Of a DNA stretch of 64,000 nucleotides, positions 1-9,288 are shown one piece after another. The stretch lies in the NCBI GenBank assembly GCA_030295235.1, contig AP026123.1:1-64000 (forward strand), given 5' to 3'. This DNA comes from Fistulifera solaris. Its lineage: Eukaryota; Bacillariophyta; Bacillariophyceae; Naviculales; Stauroneidaceae. Numbering within the stretch: the first letter of the stretch is position 1; every line of letters starts with the position of its first letter. The notes under the pieces were generated by a model, which saw only the letters and a program-made list of their open reading frames with translations, did not search any database and was not told where the DNA came from. The position numbers and the translations under genes were made by a program.

Positions 1-58
1 CCTAACCCTAACCCTAACCCTAACCCTAACCCTAACCCTAACCCTAACCCTAACCCTA
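1..58. repeat. Telomere repeat tract (CCCTAA)n
   Basis: About ten uninterrupted CCCTAA units open the window, so base 1 is at or near a chromosome end, with the G-rich strand running outward as TTAGGG. This repeat type is shared by many stramenopiles, fungi and animals and does not identify the species. The tract stops abruptly at AAGGATTTG, where unique subtelomeric DNA starts. Confidence 0.97.
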
Positions 59-300
59 AGGATTTGACTTTTGTATGGGCTAAAGTGTAGATGACCCCTT
101 CTCTGACCCCCTTCTTCACGTTTTTGACCCCCTTCCGTCTTCTCCGACCAAAACAGACGCAGCAACAAAAATTCTGCACTATACAAATTCAAAGTAGTGA
201 CCCCCTAAGACTTCCACTCAACAACAGTCTAGTCGCTATAACCGGGATAATATTAACCGGGATGGTCGGTATTACCGGGATGAATTCGAGGCGAGCACTT

Positions 301-340
301 ATTAATCATTCCTGTAGCAGCGGCTACAGGAATGATTAAT
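301..340. repeat. Perfect 18-bp stem hairpin beside interstitial telomere repeats
   Basis: Bases 301-318 are the exact reverse complement of 323-340, with a four-base loop AGCG. Two further telomere units follow directly at about 343-358. The position between terminal and interstitial telomere repeats suggests a healed break, a fusion scar or the end of a small element. No gene is supported between 59 and 576. Confidence 0.85.
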
Positions 341-576
341 AGCTAACCCTAACCCTAACTCCATGCAAGGGCATAACGCGTAAGGCCGCTAGTTACTACA
401 ACATCAAGAATGCCGATTAATTAAATCATCTTTCTAACTGTAATGGTTGAAAGAAAGCTTCACCCAAGACGCAGGGACTTGAAAATGTTTCACTAGATAG
501 TATTGACCCAAAAGTCTCATGTCACACATCACTGACAGTCGACGAAGAGCTACAAATGTACCTCCACGACTTTCAA

Positions 577-1135
577 TTACTCCTTGTTTCCCTCGGCAGT
601 CGAAGATTCTTTATTGCGGGCTTCCCAGTCCTTCTTTAGTGACTCAGCATACGATTCTTGTGCTGCTTCTTTGTCAACTTTTTGTGGCGACATCTGTTGT
701 TGGTATCGCTGTGAATGCTCTCTGTTCATGACATCGCGCACCAACAAGCCAGTTTTGGGGTCACTTATCCATTTATCGGAGTCACGGCTATCAATCATGA
801 CATGGGAAGCAACATCTGGGGCCTGTACGCCATCTTGCTTCGGTCGGTACGAAGTCGATCCTGATTTCCACCAATCGGGTATTTAGGAGTAGGTCGTCTC
901 GCTTGCGTCGACTCTTTCGGCTTGGAAGAACGCATACTAGCTTCTCTATCGCGATCAGCAGAGAGCTTATCTACCCATTGAGGGCTTCCCATAACCTCTG
1001 CTTGTAACGATGGATCGTTCGCAGCAACAGAGAGAAAAGTCGACGACGCTACTTTCCCGGAGGAAACCTTTGAACGACAAAAGCAGCCTGCGCTGCCACT
1101 GCCAAGATGACAATGTAAAGCAGAAATTTTACCAT
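577..1135 (-). pseudogene. Small presequence-bearing protein, broken by two frame shifts
   Basis: The family is not recognised. Reading from ATG at 1135, the protein starts MVKFLLYIVILAVAAQAAFVV, a signal-peptide-like segment with AQA-AFV at the expected cleavage site; a Phe just after the cleavage site is typical of plastid targeting in diatoms (inference). The frame closes after QRFPPGK, and the homologous-looking text continues one frame away from VASSTFLSVAA, at a GGG run (coding strand; C run 1056-1058). A second shift lies at the G run 877-879, after TPKYP, with DWWKSG following in the new frame. The body is polar and the C-terminus is Lys/Glu-rich (KKDWEARNKESS). About 185 residues. 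Both shifts look like one missing base in a homopolymer, so this may be an intact gene with assembly indels or a subtelomeric pseudogene. Confidence 0.5.
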
Positions 1136-1364
1136 CGTTACTGTCGCTCTGATCGCTTTTTTGCTTATTGACTTTGTCTAATACAAAACAAACAAAGGAA
1201 CGTTGTGTGTCGAGCAAATACCTGGTATCGCTTCGCTTGTTTATCGCCAGATGTCACGGTCGTTTTAGTGGAGCGCGCGAGAAATCAAGAACACGTTGTG
1301 AAGCTGGCGGCCTTTTGTGCGTACGTCACTGTTTTTTAGTTTTGGCGATGCGTTTCGCGGAACA

Positions 1365-1834
1365 CATAGGAGTAAGTAGAAACCCTGGGATGGAGATATG
1401 TCTGTTCTCGACCGTTTTTTACGCGATACTCCGTCTTGTGAGCTTATCTGTCATTGTACACAGTGCGACATCGGTCGAAAATGGGTCGAATATCGAAGTT
1501 GAGCATGCCGCACCGTGTAATCATCACGGCAAAATGATCGATCTTTGCATGTCAATAACGTATCAAAGTATGGTCCGACTTTTGGCCGTCATTGCAAATC
1601 TTTTCTTTCTTAATATTTCAAAACAATTTAGTATCACGGCCAAGGGTCGGACCATACTTTCGTATTAAGGTAGGCTCATCTAAGGTCAGCTCTTTGTCGT
1701 GCTGTTACGCGGCGAAAATTTCGCAGCAGCAGCGCAAAAGGGTCTGACGACGGACAAACGTTGGTTTAGGGGTGAAACTATCAACGGTTGAAAACAGACA
1801 TATCTCCATCCCAGGGTTTCTACTTACTCCTATG
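1365..1834. repeat. Nested inverted-repeat (foldback-like) element
   Basis: The outer arms 1365-1416 and 1783-1834 are near-perfect reverse complements over 52 bases. A second, inner pair lies within them: 1565-1589 against 1636-1660, 25 bases with two mismatches. No protein of recognisable type lies inside; the open frame running through 1168-1668 merely reads across the arms. The structure resembles a non-autonomous foldback element or a hairpin-RNA locus. No target duplication was found. Confidence 0.65.
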
Positions 1835-2505
1835 CGGAACACAAGAACTCAAAGAACAATTTTGCGGACGGAGACAGACTGTTATCATCTTGCCGGCGGC
1901 CGGCTACCAGGCGGTATACAAAGTACGACGAGTGCTCATCGCTCATCGCTCATCGCGTTCAGATTGAGATGCATTATTTAGCCATCAACGTCAAACGTGA
2001 AATGAATCAAAAACGCTTTACATAACGTCACTGCTAGTCCCAGTGATGTGATCGATAGGTTTTGCATCTGTCTCACGTCGGTTACCGGTTGACGCTAACG
2101 CAAACAACGCTTGACTAATCGAACCAATTCCAAGAACGACTGATCACTATCTGCTGATGAAGGCATACGATGAAGTCGAAATCCTGCGTAAACGATCAGC
2201 GATGACTATTGAGCATCAAGATGATTTGAAGGTTCGCAGTACGAATGGAATTTTATCAATAGTTTTCGTTTCTTCCTATGAACAAGATGGAAATAACAAA
2301 GTGAAGGAATTCATCATCAATACTGTTGTAATATAAGCCGTTATTCTAGACGTCTATTTCTAGAGTACAGCGAATAATTGCTAAAGATTTAATGTATCTC
2401 TGGTTTGTTTCTGTCGAACGAAGAATGCTATCAAAAGCTCCACCAACGTCCGTAAACGAAAAAAAAGGCATCAACACAACCGTACAATCCTTGATCTGGT
2501 TTTCC
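1835..2505. other. Intergenic, no gene supported
   Basis: AT-rich sequence between the inverted-repeat element and the Ssu72 gene. Open frames here are short, and those at 2346-2742 are antisense or out-of-frame readings at the Ssu72 3' end. Nothing recognisable is seen. Confidence 0.5.
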
Positions 2506-3198
2506 TTACAAGTAGCAAACTTGATACAAAATCCGAATCGGTGTGACGTGAATCCTTTCCTGTTGAAACACATCAATGATTTCAGCCGCTCGCTCGTCGA
2601 TTTCGTCGGCGGCGTGCTCAAGTCTCCAACACAAATCCAGAGCAACTTGTCCCTGCAACGCTGCTTCTTGTGGGTTGTCTTTTGTGTCCAAACAGATTAC
2701 ATGAATAGGTTTGAAGTCTTCCGTCGGTTCCCGTATTTGTAAGTCCTCGATGACAGCATCATAAATGCGCTCTTCAAACGCAATAACAACAGCGTGTGAC
2801 TGAATAACATCCGTGGGAGTATCCTGCCATCGATTAGGTGCTCGCTTAACGGCAGCTCCTCGGCGGCAAAGCTGAAGAACTCCGTTTCTCGAAAAGTATT
2901 CAGCGTCGTCTAACGCCAAATTATGAAACATGTGCTCATACGGCGTGCCAAATTTGAAAATTTTCGGCTCCATTGCTGTTTTCCCTGGAAGTCGAACCTG
3001 CGTTCCAGAGCCATACGATTCGACGCGCAAACCTGCGTTGCCAAGTACTAAATGTGCTTCCATCGAACGATTGATATTTGACGAGCAAACGACACCAAAT
3101 GATATTTTTGACTTTGGTAGATGATTTTCCAAAGGGGCAATACCCGGTGGAGTCACGGGACGAGGTAGAGATGGGCCTCCAAAAGAGCGGTTGGACAT
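2506..3198 (-). CDS. SSU72: Ssu72-like RNA polymerase II CTD phosphatase
   Basis: Ssu72 proteins dephosphorylate Ser5 and Ser7 of the RNA polymerase II C-terminal repeat and belong to the cleavage/polyadenylation machinery in the nucleus. The catalytic CX5R loop is present as CSSNINRS, preceded by FGVV and followed by MEAHLVLGNAGLRVESYGSG, matching the family start closely. Further family features are KFGTPYEHM, an acidic FEERIYDAVIEDL helix, and the HVICLDTKDNP stretch supplying the general-acid Asp region. The C-terminus YQVCYL corresponds to the usual HTVCFY-type end, so the protein is complete at about 230 residues. ATG at 3198 (MSNRSFGG) is preferred to an upstream in-frame ATG at 3273, whose 25 extra codons are hydrophobic and unlike the family. 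The frame is uninterrupted. Confidence 0.93.
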   Translation of the reverse strand: MSNRSFGGPSLPRPVTPPGIAPLENHLPKSKISFGVVCSSNINRSMEAHLVLGNAGLRVESYGSGTQVRLPGKTAMEPKIFKFGTPYEHMFHNLALDDAEYFSRNGVLQLCRRGAAVKRAPNRWQDTPTDVIQSHAVVIAFEERIYDAVIEDLQIREPTEDFKPIHVICLDTKDNPQEAALQGQVALDLCWRLEHAADEIDERAAEIIDVFQQERIHVTPIRILYQVCYL

Positions 3199-5219
3199 GA
3201 TAAAGAGCGAAGGGACGACCGAGAAGAGAAAATCGAACTTTGAAAGGGCGAAATGTTTGATAGCAAGAAGCACGAAAGCAAGAAGTCTCGTTCTTGTTAT
3301 GTACTCTAGAAAGCTTTTTGGTGGAAATCTAGCGAATAAACTGAAATAGAAACTTGGTTTCTGTCGACAAAAACAATTTCAACTGTTTGTTTACCTTCAT
3401 CAATGGGCGGCAAAAATAAGTAAGGAAGCGGACACGTTCGCCTCGATTACTTGTACAGTACTTGTACTGCTTTGTCGTCCTCCGGTCCGGTACCTGGTAC
3501 AGTACTGGTACCAGGTACTGCATGCTCGGGACTCACGCTGGACTTCCAAACTTCCGGGACTGAAAAGGTTTCAGTCGAAAAGACGACAATGTTTATAACC
3601 TAGCAATCGACGCGGTCCATTCTTGTCATGGTAGCTATTTGTATATCGACTTGAAAATAATTGATTACTTCGTAATGTCTCATCCATTTTTCGGAGCCTA
3701 GTTTCCACCGTGACAGCAAAAGTGCTTTTTTCAATGCTATAACGTCGGAAACCGTGAAGCCCTGTTAGTCTCTTCATGTACATGTACCAGGTCATCAAAG
3801 CAACTCATTTAGGCGTGACAATCAAATCCTTCATCGATTTTGTTGATCATTATATTATGTTCTAAATGAAGCTCGTGAACCCTTTCCAATGAGATTACCG
3901 CACACTCATCAAGTAAGTTTAGAATATTTGCGACCAATGGATGTGCGTAACTCTCTTCAGCAGTGGTTGAGTCTCTCCGTGTTATTCTTCAAATTGTTGA
4001 GTGAATGAACCGCGTCAATTTTTTTTACCTGAATGTATTCGCTTTTTGCCATCACTTTTTACAGCGAGGGTAATCGGAATCCCGAGCTGTAAATTCGTAC
4101 TTGTAATACATCATGTACAATCCGTAACAGATTGAACATCAGACGTTCCGGCTCTTGTCTTTTGTTGCTAGACGCTGGATTCACGTTTCCACGATCAAAA
4201 TGGGGAACGGGAGCTAAGAGCAAAAAATAAAGACAATCCACTGGGAACAAACAAATTTACGACAAGAACACGACAAAAGACAACTAACTAAAGTCCGCTC
4301 GAGATGCACGAGACACAAGACACCGACTAGAAAGAACGGCGTGGGCTGGGCGTGGGGAGAAAGAATTATTGGGAGCAGGGAAAAAGGAGAGGCGAGAGGC
4401 TTGTCGCTTGTCCATTTGAGTCATTCGTCCTCGACCGTGAACCCTGACACTTAACTTCAACTTACAACAACAGCTTTGGGACTTTGGGCTTCGGGGTTCG
4501 GGGCGAAAAACGCGGACGTGGAACGTGGGAAGGTGGAAGTGAACATGGGCGGCTTCGGGCGGCGTGAGGTGCGAGGTGTAAAGTGTGAAGGTGTGAGGCC
4601 ATTCACCATTCGCCATTCAAACTCGAACTTCGCATTTAGAATTTGAAGTAAGTTCTTAGAATTTATAGAAGAGGGGTAATAGCAACTCTAAACTCTAAAC
4701 TGCTCTTGGAGAAAAAGGGGATGTAAATGTAGGCTAAATCTTAGATTTTACCCGGAGTAGATTTTAGCATTAATTCTTTAGTCCGGCCGAAGTTTTCGTT
4801 GGGACTATGGGAGTTGTAAAATAATAATTATCGGACAAATGGACATTTTCGTGACTATCGCAATTCGCTATCGCCCTACCCTACATTTGAGTCGATACTA
4901 GTTGACACGTAATTGCAAGTGAATGTAAAATGTAAATCCTCCGAATAAGCGAATGAGTACTGTAGGGAAGTCTAAAAAATCATAAGCGGCGACACAAATA
5001 AGAACGCGGACAAAGGGGAAAGGCAACAACCCAACTACTTGTAAAGTTCGTTAAGATAGGCTTCCCGCCCCACGACCAAATAATGAAAATAGACATGTTG
5101 TCTGATTTTTGAACGACGCACCAAAGAGTTTCGCTCCATAAAATTTTAATCTTCCTCATTCATCCCGCAAACTCGCACCAGCATACCCAAACCGCATTCC
5201 AAAAATTACAGCACCGAAC
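3199..5219. other. 2-kb intergenic region; 11-bp hairpin at 3490-3518
   Basis: No gene is supported. Bases 3490-3500 pair with 3508-3518 (GTACCTGGTAC against GTACCAGGTAC), embedded in a run of GTAC-rich text from 3449. The stretch 4284-4616 is purine-rich with short GTGAGG-like and CATTCRCC-like repeats, and its open frame has repeat-like composition. The last 200 bases before 5220 are the likely promoter and leader of the AhpD-like gene. Confidence 0.55.
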
Positions 5220-6356
5220 ATGAGCTCATCCGCTGTACTTCCGACAGAGGCACAGTTATCTCAGTCTCCTGTTAAGCAGCTTCGAAAAACGCGGAAATCG
5301 ATTCAAAAATACTTCCAGCTTGGAAAGGTTATGTCCATTGGTCAAGACAACCCCTTCACTATTCATGCAGTCGACGAAGAAATGTTTCGGTGCTTCTGGT
5401 CGTTGTTCGCGGAGACCATGGTTGTGGATGGGGCTTTGAAGCGACCTACTAAAGAGAAGATATCCGTCCTTGTGAGCAAGAAGAACGATTGCCAAGTTTG
5501 TCTCATCGCGCACCACATGCTCAAGCAAATTTCTGATAAGGTCAGTGTCGATGAAGCCGACCCTTATTTAGAAGATGCGCTTGTGTTCGCCGAGGAAGTG
5601 CTCATGGCATCGCACAGCGGCCGTGAAATCAAAATTCCAGCTGACACCACGCTAAGCACGGAGGCCCAAGCCGAAGTCGCGTTGATCGTATTGGTCAAAA
5701 CACACATGAATCGCACTACTAGTGCCTTAGTCGGTGAGCAGTTGTCCACGGCCGCTTTTGGGGTCCCCCGCGTGGTAGCGAAGCGTATGGAAAGCAAGGG
5801 CGCTGTGAATGTCTTCAGTAAACTTCTTGCTCCCTTTTTGGCTCGCGGTATCAAGGCAAAGTACGAGCCAGGTATCACCCGAAACCTCTTCAAACACGTC
5901 GTAGATGACCATTTGACGTTGCCCTCGCATCTTAAAGGTGCAACGCTCGCCGGAGCTGAACGTGGTATCGCCTTGGCGCGAATGCACGCAGCTATGGACA
6001 CCATTTATGAAACTCGTTTAGAAGACAACATTCTTCCACGAGCTGTTGTTCACTTTGTGGACGACGCAATACCTCCTGCAGGTACGAGCCCGGGGCAAAT
6101 GTCGAGTTGGATTTTAGTCCACATGAGAAAGTCGATAGCGGCAGCGCTGCCTGATGAAAACCATCAATCCCTTGCAGCGCTTTTTATTGTTCGTCGCGTA
6201 CTCCCCCAAAAAGCATACAACGCTTGACACAGTGGGAGCAGACAGTGAAACGCTTGGGCCTCAAGAACGCTAAACTGTTGGTCTTGTGGTTCTCGATGCG
6301 ATTCACCCTTTTAAATGCAGCTGGTCTTGAGCAGGCACAGCCATAACTCATTTCGA
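5220..6356 (+). CDS. AhpD/carboxymuconolactone-decarboxylase-like protein
   Basis: The AhpD fold carries a CxxC...H site used in thiol peroxidase chemistry. The segment KKNDCQVCLIAHHMLK (about residues 90-105) has the required Cys-x-x-Cys and a following His, in an all-helical setting (FRCFWSLFAETMVVDG upstream). A second helical half without the cysteines follows, as in two-domain members. The frame seems to shift at the T run 6181-6185: after SLAALF, the reading that continues is RTPPKSIQRLTQWEQ to a stop at 6356, which looks more protein-like than the immediate end (VLPQKAYNA, 6227). Length is about 378 residues with the shift or 335 without. No targeting sequence is evident. The gene converges on the kinase gene with about 50 bases between them. 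The exact substrate is unknown. Confidence 0.72.
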
Positions 6357-6406
6357 CAATTAGCCAATCTTCAAACTCTATTCCATTCGTAGCACGCATT
6401 GTACAT

Positions 6407-9016
6407 TCAGTCCTCTACGGCGTGAAAGTCACAGTTCCATGTGTCATGTTGCTTCGTATCGATACTTATCTTCAATACTCCGGCGCGTCCATGGCTTTGC
6501 ACTTGCATCGAAAAAGAGTCGCGTGACTCCTCTTCTTCGTCGGAATCCACCGAACGTAGCGATATGGCGTCGTCCATATCTCCATCTATTCCAGTCTGAC
6601 AATTCTTAGAGACCAGTTCATTAGCATGGTATTGAACTCGAGAAATGTGTGAGTTCGGACTCAATCCAGAAAGCAGTAGCGTCCGCCCACGCGCCAAACG
6701 TTTGACGACTGTTAACGGTAGACCCCGAGGGTCACCATTCACGAAAGCCAACAATGGATGCTTCGACAAGCGACATTGTTCCGCTTGCTCTCGAATCCAT
6801 TTTATTTGCTCGCTCGATTCGTCAAAATTTTGGGCTGCTTGCAACACCAAACACTGTACGCCCAACCGCCAAGCTTGAACAAAGGTGGATTGTTTATCGT
6901 GGACGACTATTGAATGGACTCGCTGATTTTGGCCAACAACTTGCGTGCTTTTTTTGGTCAAGGGTGACGCCGAAGTCACCACAACCATATGTGGACGCGA
7001 CTTGTTGATAAAAGCAATTGCCAGCTTCAATAGTTTGGCGTGGCGTTTCAGAGTACATTCATCTTCTGTATCAAAATCATTGGATACAAACCATGGATGG
7101 ATCAACTGGTACACAACAATCTGGGGCAAACTCACTGCTAAGGTCCCGTACGGATCATGAAGGGTCGCTTTGGGCGCTTTGCCCTGGTCGTCGTTCATCT
7201 GAGTTAATCCAACTACGTCGTGCGTGTCTAAACGAATTTTGTTCAGTCGAGCTTCGATAGGATCCGCGAAAAATCGAGCGTAAACACGCGGCTCTCGCAA
7301 CCATTGACACCGATCTAAAACGTGCATTACGGCGCGGCGATCTTCGTTGGGGAGTTTTAAACAATCGTAGCGGGGCGATCCATCACCAGGGGGATGCTCA
7401 TCGAGGAGAGCCACATATCTCCAAGCGTCTTGATGAATGGCTTGGGCCAAAGGTCGAATACACAGATCTCGCAAAGAGGGAAGTACAGTTCCCGTCATGC
7501 CACTCGAAGTAGCTTGACTTTCAGTTAGCTTGGCGAAATAAGGATGCTTCCGAATGATATTGTACGCCCGCCCATCACCTTCGGTCACATCGTGTTCTAC
7601 AACCTTCCCATGGGGAGTGCTTGCAGACGGATAGACAAAACCGGATGCACCAATTCTTTGAGTTGGATCGTGTCGCATCAATTGTTGAATCAAATCCCAT
7701 GCCTCGTCTTCGACAATTCCGACTGGTCGCCGCAAGCAACCTTCTCGCTTAATTTTCAGAAAAGCTAAATATGGCGAAGGACAATTAAAGGGGGTCAAAC
7801 CGGTCTGCATGATATAAAACATACAACCGAGGGCCCATAGATCTGCCGCATGATTTGCACCCCATGCACCTTGAGCTTCAGCCCTTTCAGCTTCTTCCAT
7901 TCCCGATGTCCCGTTGACAGCCTCTGGGCTCATAAAATCCGGCGTTCCGACAAACTCTGGTCCGTTCAAATCGCGTTTCAGACAATCCTTTGCGGTCCCG
8001 AAGTCAATAATGACAACGTGTCGTTTTGCATTGAGCAGCACATTTTCAGTCTTAAGGTCGCGGTGCACAATGCCGTGGCGATGCATATGCTCTAAAGCAT
8101 CAATCATTTGAAACATCCATTGACGGCAACACGAAAACTTGTGACAACCAACCATGCATTTGTTTTGGTTTTCGTCGTGCTTCCATTGACATTGATTCCA
8201 CAAATCGTAAGGGTACAACTCCATCAAATAGTAAATAGTATTGTAGTCTTGAAAGGCGTGGTACATTTGTACAATGTACGGATGAGGCGGAAGTCGCTCT
8301 AGAAGAACACGTCGTTCCATTTGAATTTCATTGTAAACATTTGGATGCTGTCGCTTGGCTAGATCGGCAGCTTGTTTCTTTTCAATGCGTTTGAGCGCGA
8401 ATGTTTCCTGCGTCACTTTGTGTTGCACTACTACGATCTCGCTGAAATTACCGTGTCCCAACGTATCATTAATGAATTTGAATTCCTTGATACTAATCGG
8501 ACGCGAAACTGTTTTGATGGATGTTTCTGGCGCAGTCTGTTCCGTTTGTTGTTGTCGCTGTTGCAACTGGCTTTGCAACTCCTTCCATGCTTTTTCTTGC
8601 TCGAGTTCGATTGCGGTTGTAGCTGATAATATTGCTTGTATAATATCCGAGGCTTGGGACCATTTTTGCAAAGCAATGAGTGTTTTCGTCAATCGATATT
8701 TGGCTTTCTTGATGAGAGCCGTATCCGAAAGATTACTAGACGAAGAAGAGGTAGTCGACAAGTCGACAGCAGTCTGTGCATCTTCTTGCGATCGCTCATA
8801 TTCTTCTTGCTGAAAATACACAGCCGATCGATTGCATAGCAACAAGATTCGTAGCTTGCAATCAGTTTCATCTGTCGATAAAGCATTCAAACCAGCTGTA
8901 TACAAACTCAACGCCGCATCGTAGTTGCCTTGTTTGAATTCGTGATTTCCTCGCAACCGCAGATCGTCGGCTTCAGCTTTTGCAGAGGAGTAGTCGCTTG
9001 TTTCTTCGATTGTCAT
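6407..9016 (-). CDS. TPR - Ser/Thr kinase (PDK1-like) - decayed metallophosphoesterase-like protein
   Basis: One unbroken 869-residue frame. Residues about 15-145 form a TPR-type helical repeat region (LRLRGNHEFKQGNYDAALSLY, then a second unit). A complete protein kinase domain runs from about 180 to 500: Gly loop LGHGNFSEI, VAIK-type Lys in ALKRIEKKQ, catalytic loop HRDLKTEN, metal site IDFGTAKD, activation segment GTPDFMSPE. The loop and activation segment resemble PDK1-class AGC kinases, but no PH domain follows. Instead the C-terminal 300 residues have the layout of a calcineurin-like phosphoesterase: HPWFVSND where a metal Asp motif is expected, then MVVVTSASPL for VxxxGDxx, and FVNGDPRG for the GNHD motif. 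The metal ligands are largely lost, so this half is probably a pseudo-enzyme (inference). An acidic DSDEEEESRDS patch lies near the end. All kinase catalytic residues are intact. Confidence 0.85.
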   Translation of the reverse strand: MTIEETSDYSSAKAEADDLRLRGNHEFKQGNYDAALSLYTAGLNALSTDETDCKLRILLLCNRSAVYFQQEEYERSQEDAQTAVDLSTTSSSSSNLSDTALIKKAKYRLTKTLIALQKWSQASDIIQAILSATTAIELEQEKAWKELQSQLQQRQQQTEQTAPETSIKTVSRPISIKEFKFINDTLGHGNFSEIVVVQHKVTQETFALKRIEKKQAADLAKRQHPNVYNEIQMERRVLLERLPPHPYIVQMYHAFQDYNTIYYLMELYPYDLWNQCQWKHDENQNKCMVGCHKFSCCRQWMFQMIDALEHMHRHGIVHRDLKTENVLLNAKRHVVIIDFGTAKDCLKRDLNGPEFVGTPDFMSPEAVNGTSGMEEAERAEAQGAWGANHAADLWALGCMFYIMQTGLTPFNCPSPYLAFLKIKREGCLRRPVGIVEDEAWDLIQQLMRHDPTQRIGASGFVYPSASTPHGKVVEHDVTEGDGRAYNIIRKHPYFAKLTESQATSSGMTGTVLPSLRDLCIRPLAQAIHQDAWRYVALLDEHPPGDGSPRYDCLKLPNEDRRAVMHVLDRCQWLREPRVYARFFADPIEARLNKIRLDTHDVVGLTQMNDDQGKAPKATLHDPYGTLAVSLPQIVVYQLIHPWFVSNDFDTEDECTLKRHAKLLKLAIAFINKSRPHMVVVTSASPLTKKSTQVVGQNQRVHSIVVHDKQSTFVQAWRLGVQCLVLQAAQNFDESSEQIKWIREQAEQCRLSKHPLLAFVNGDPRGLPLTVVKRLARGRTLLLSGLSPNSHISRVQYHANELVSKNCQTGIDGDMDDAISLRSVDSDEEEESRDSFSMQVQSHGRAGVLKISIDTKQHDTWNCDFHAVED

Positions 9017-9288
9017 GATTAGCTAACGTCAAGGGAAGATCAACAAGAGCATTTATTATGAACTCAGTAGTTTTGCTTTTTGTATGTGGCGAGTTTGCGT
9101 TATTGCGTTGCAAGACCCCTCCACGTGGAATGACGGTAGAGAGCGATAGAGCGAAAGTCAGTACGCCGTACGTAAAAGATTTCAATCAGGAGCTACGCGA
9201 GTCATGAGTTTCATGGAAAACGGCGGCCGCGCTATACATCATCGATGCGTTAAAATAAAATTTCATCGTCTTCGCAAAAGCTTTGACC

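Noticed and set aside
1168-1668. 166-codon open frame on the plus strand
   Set aside because: It runs through the left arm of the inverted repeat and both inner arms and starts inside the antisense gene; explained by the repeat structure.
4284-4616. 110-codon open frame on the minus strand
   Set aside because: Composition follows local GTGAGG-like and CATTCRCC-like repeats; no domain, no conserved start context, and isolated in a long non-coding stretch.
6407-9016. Canonical PDK1 assignment
   Set aside because: TPR region in front and no PH domain behind; only the kinase domain is PDK1-like.
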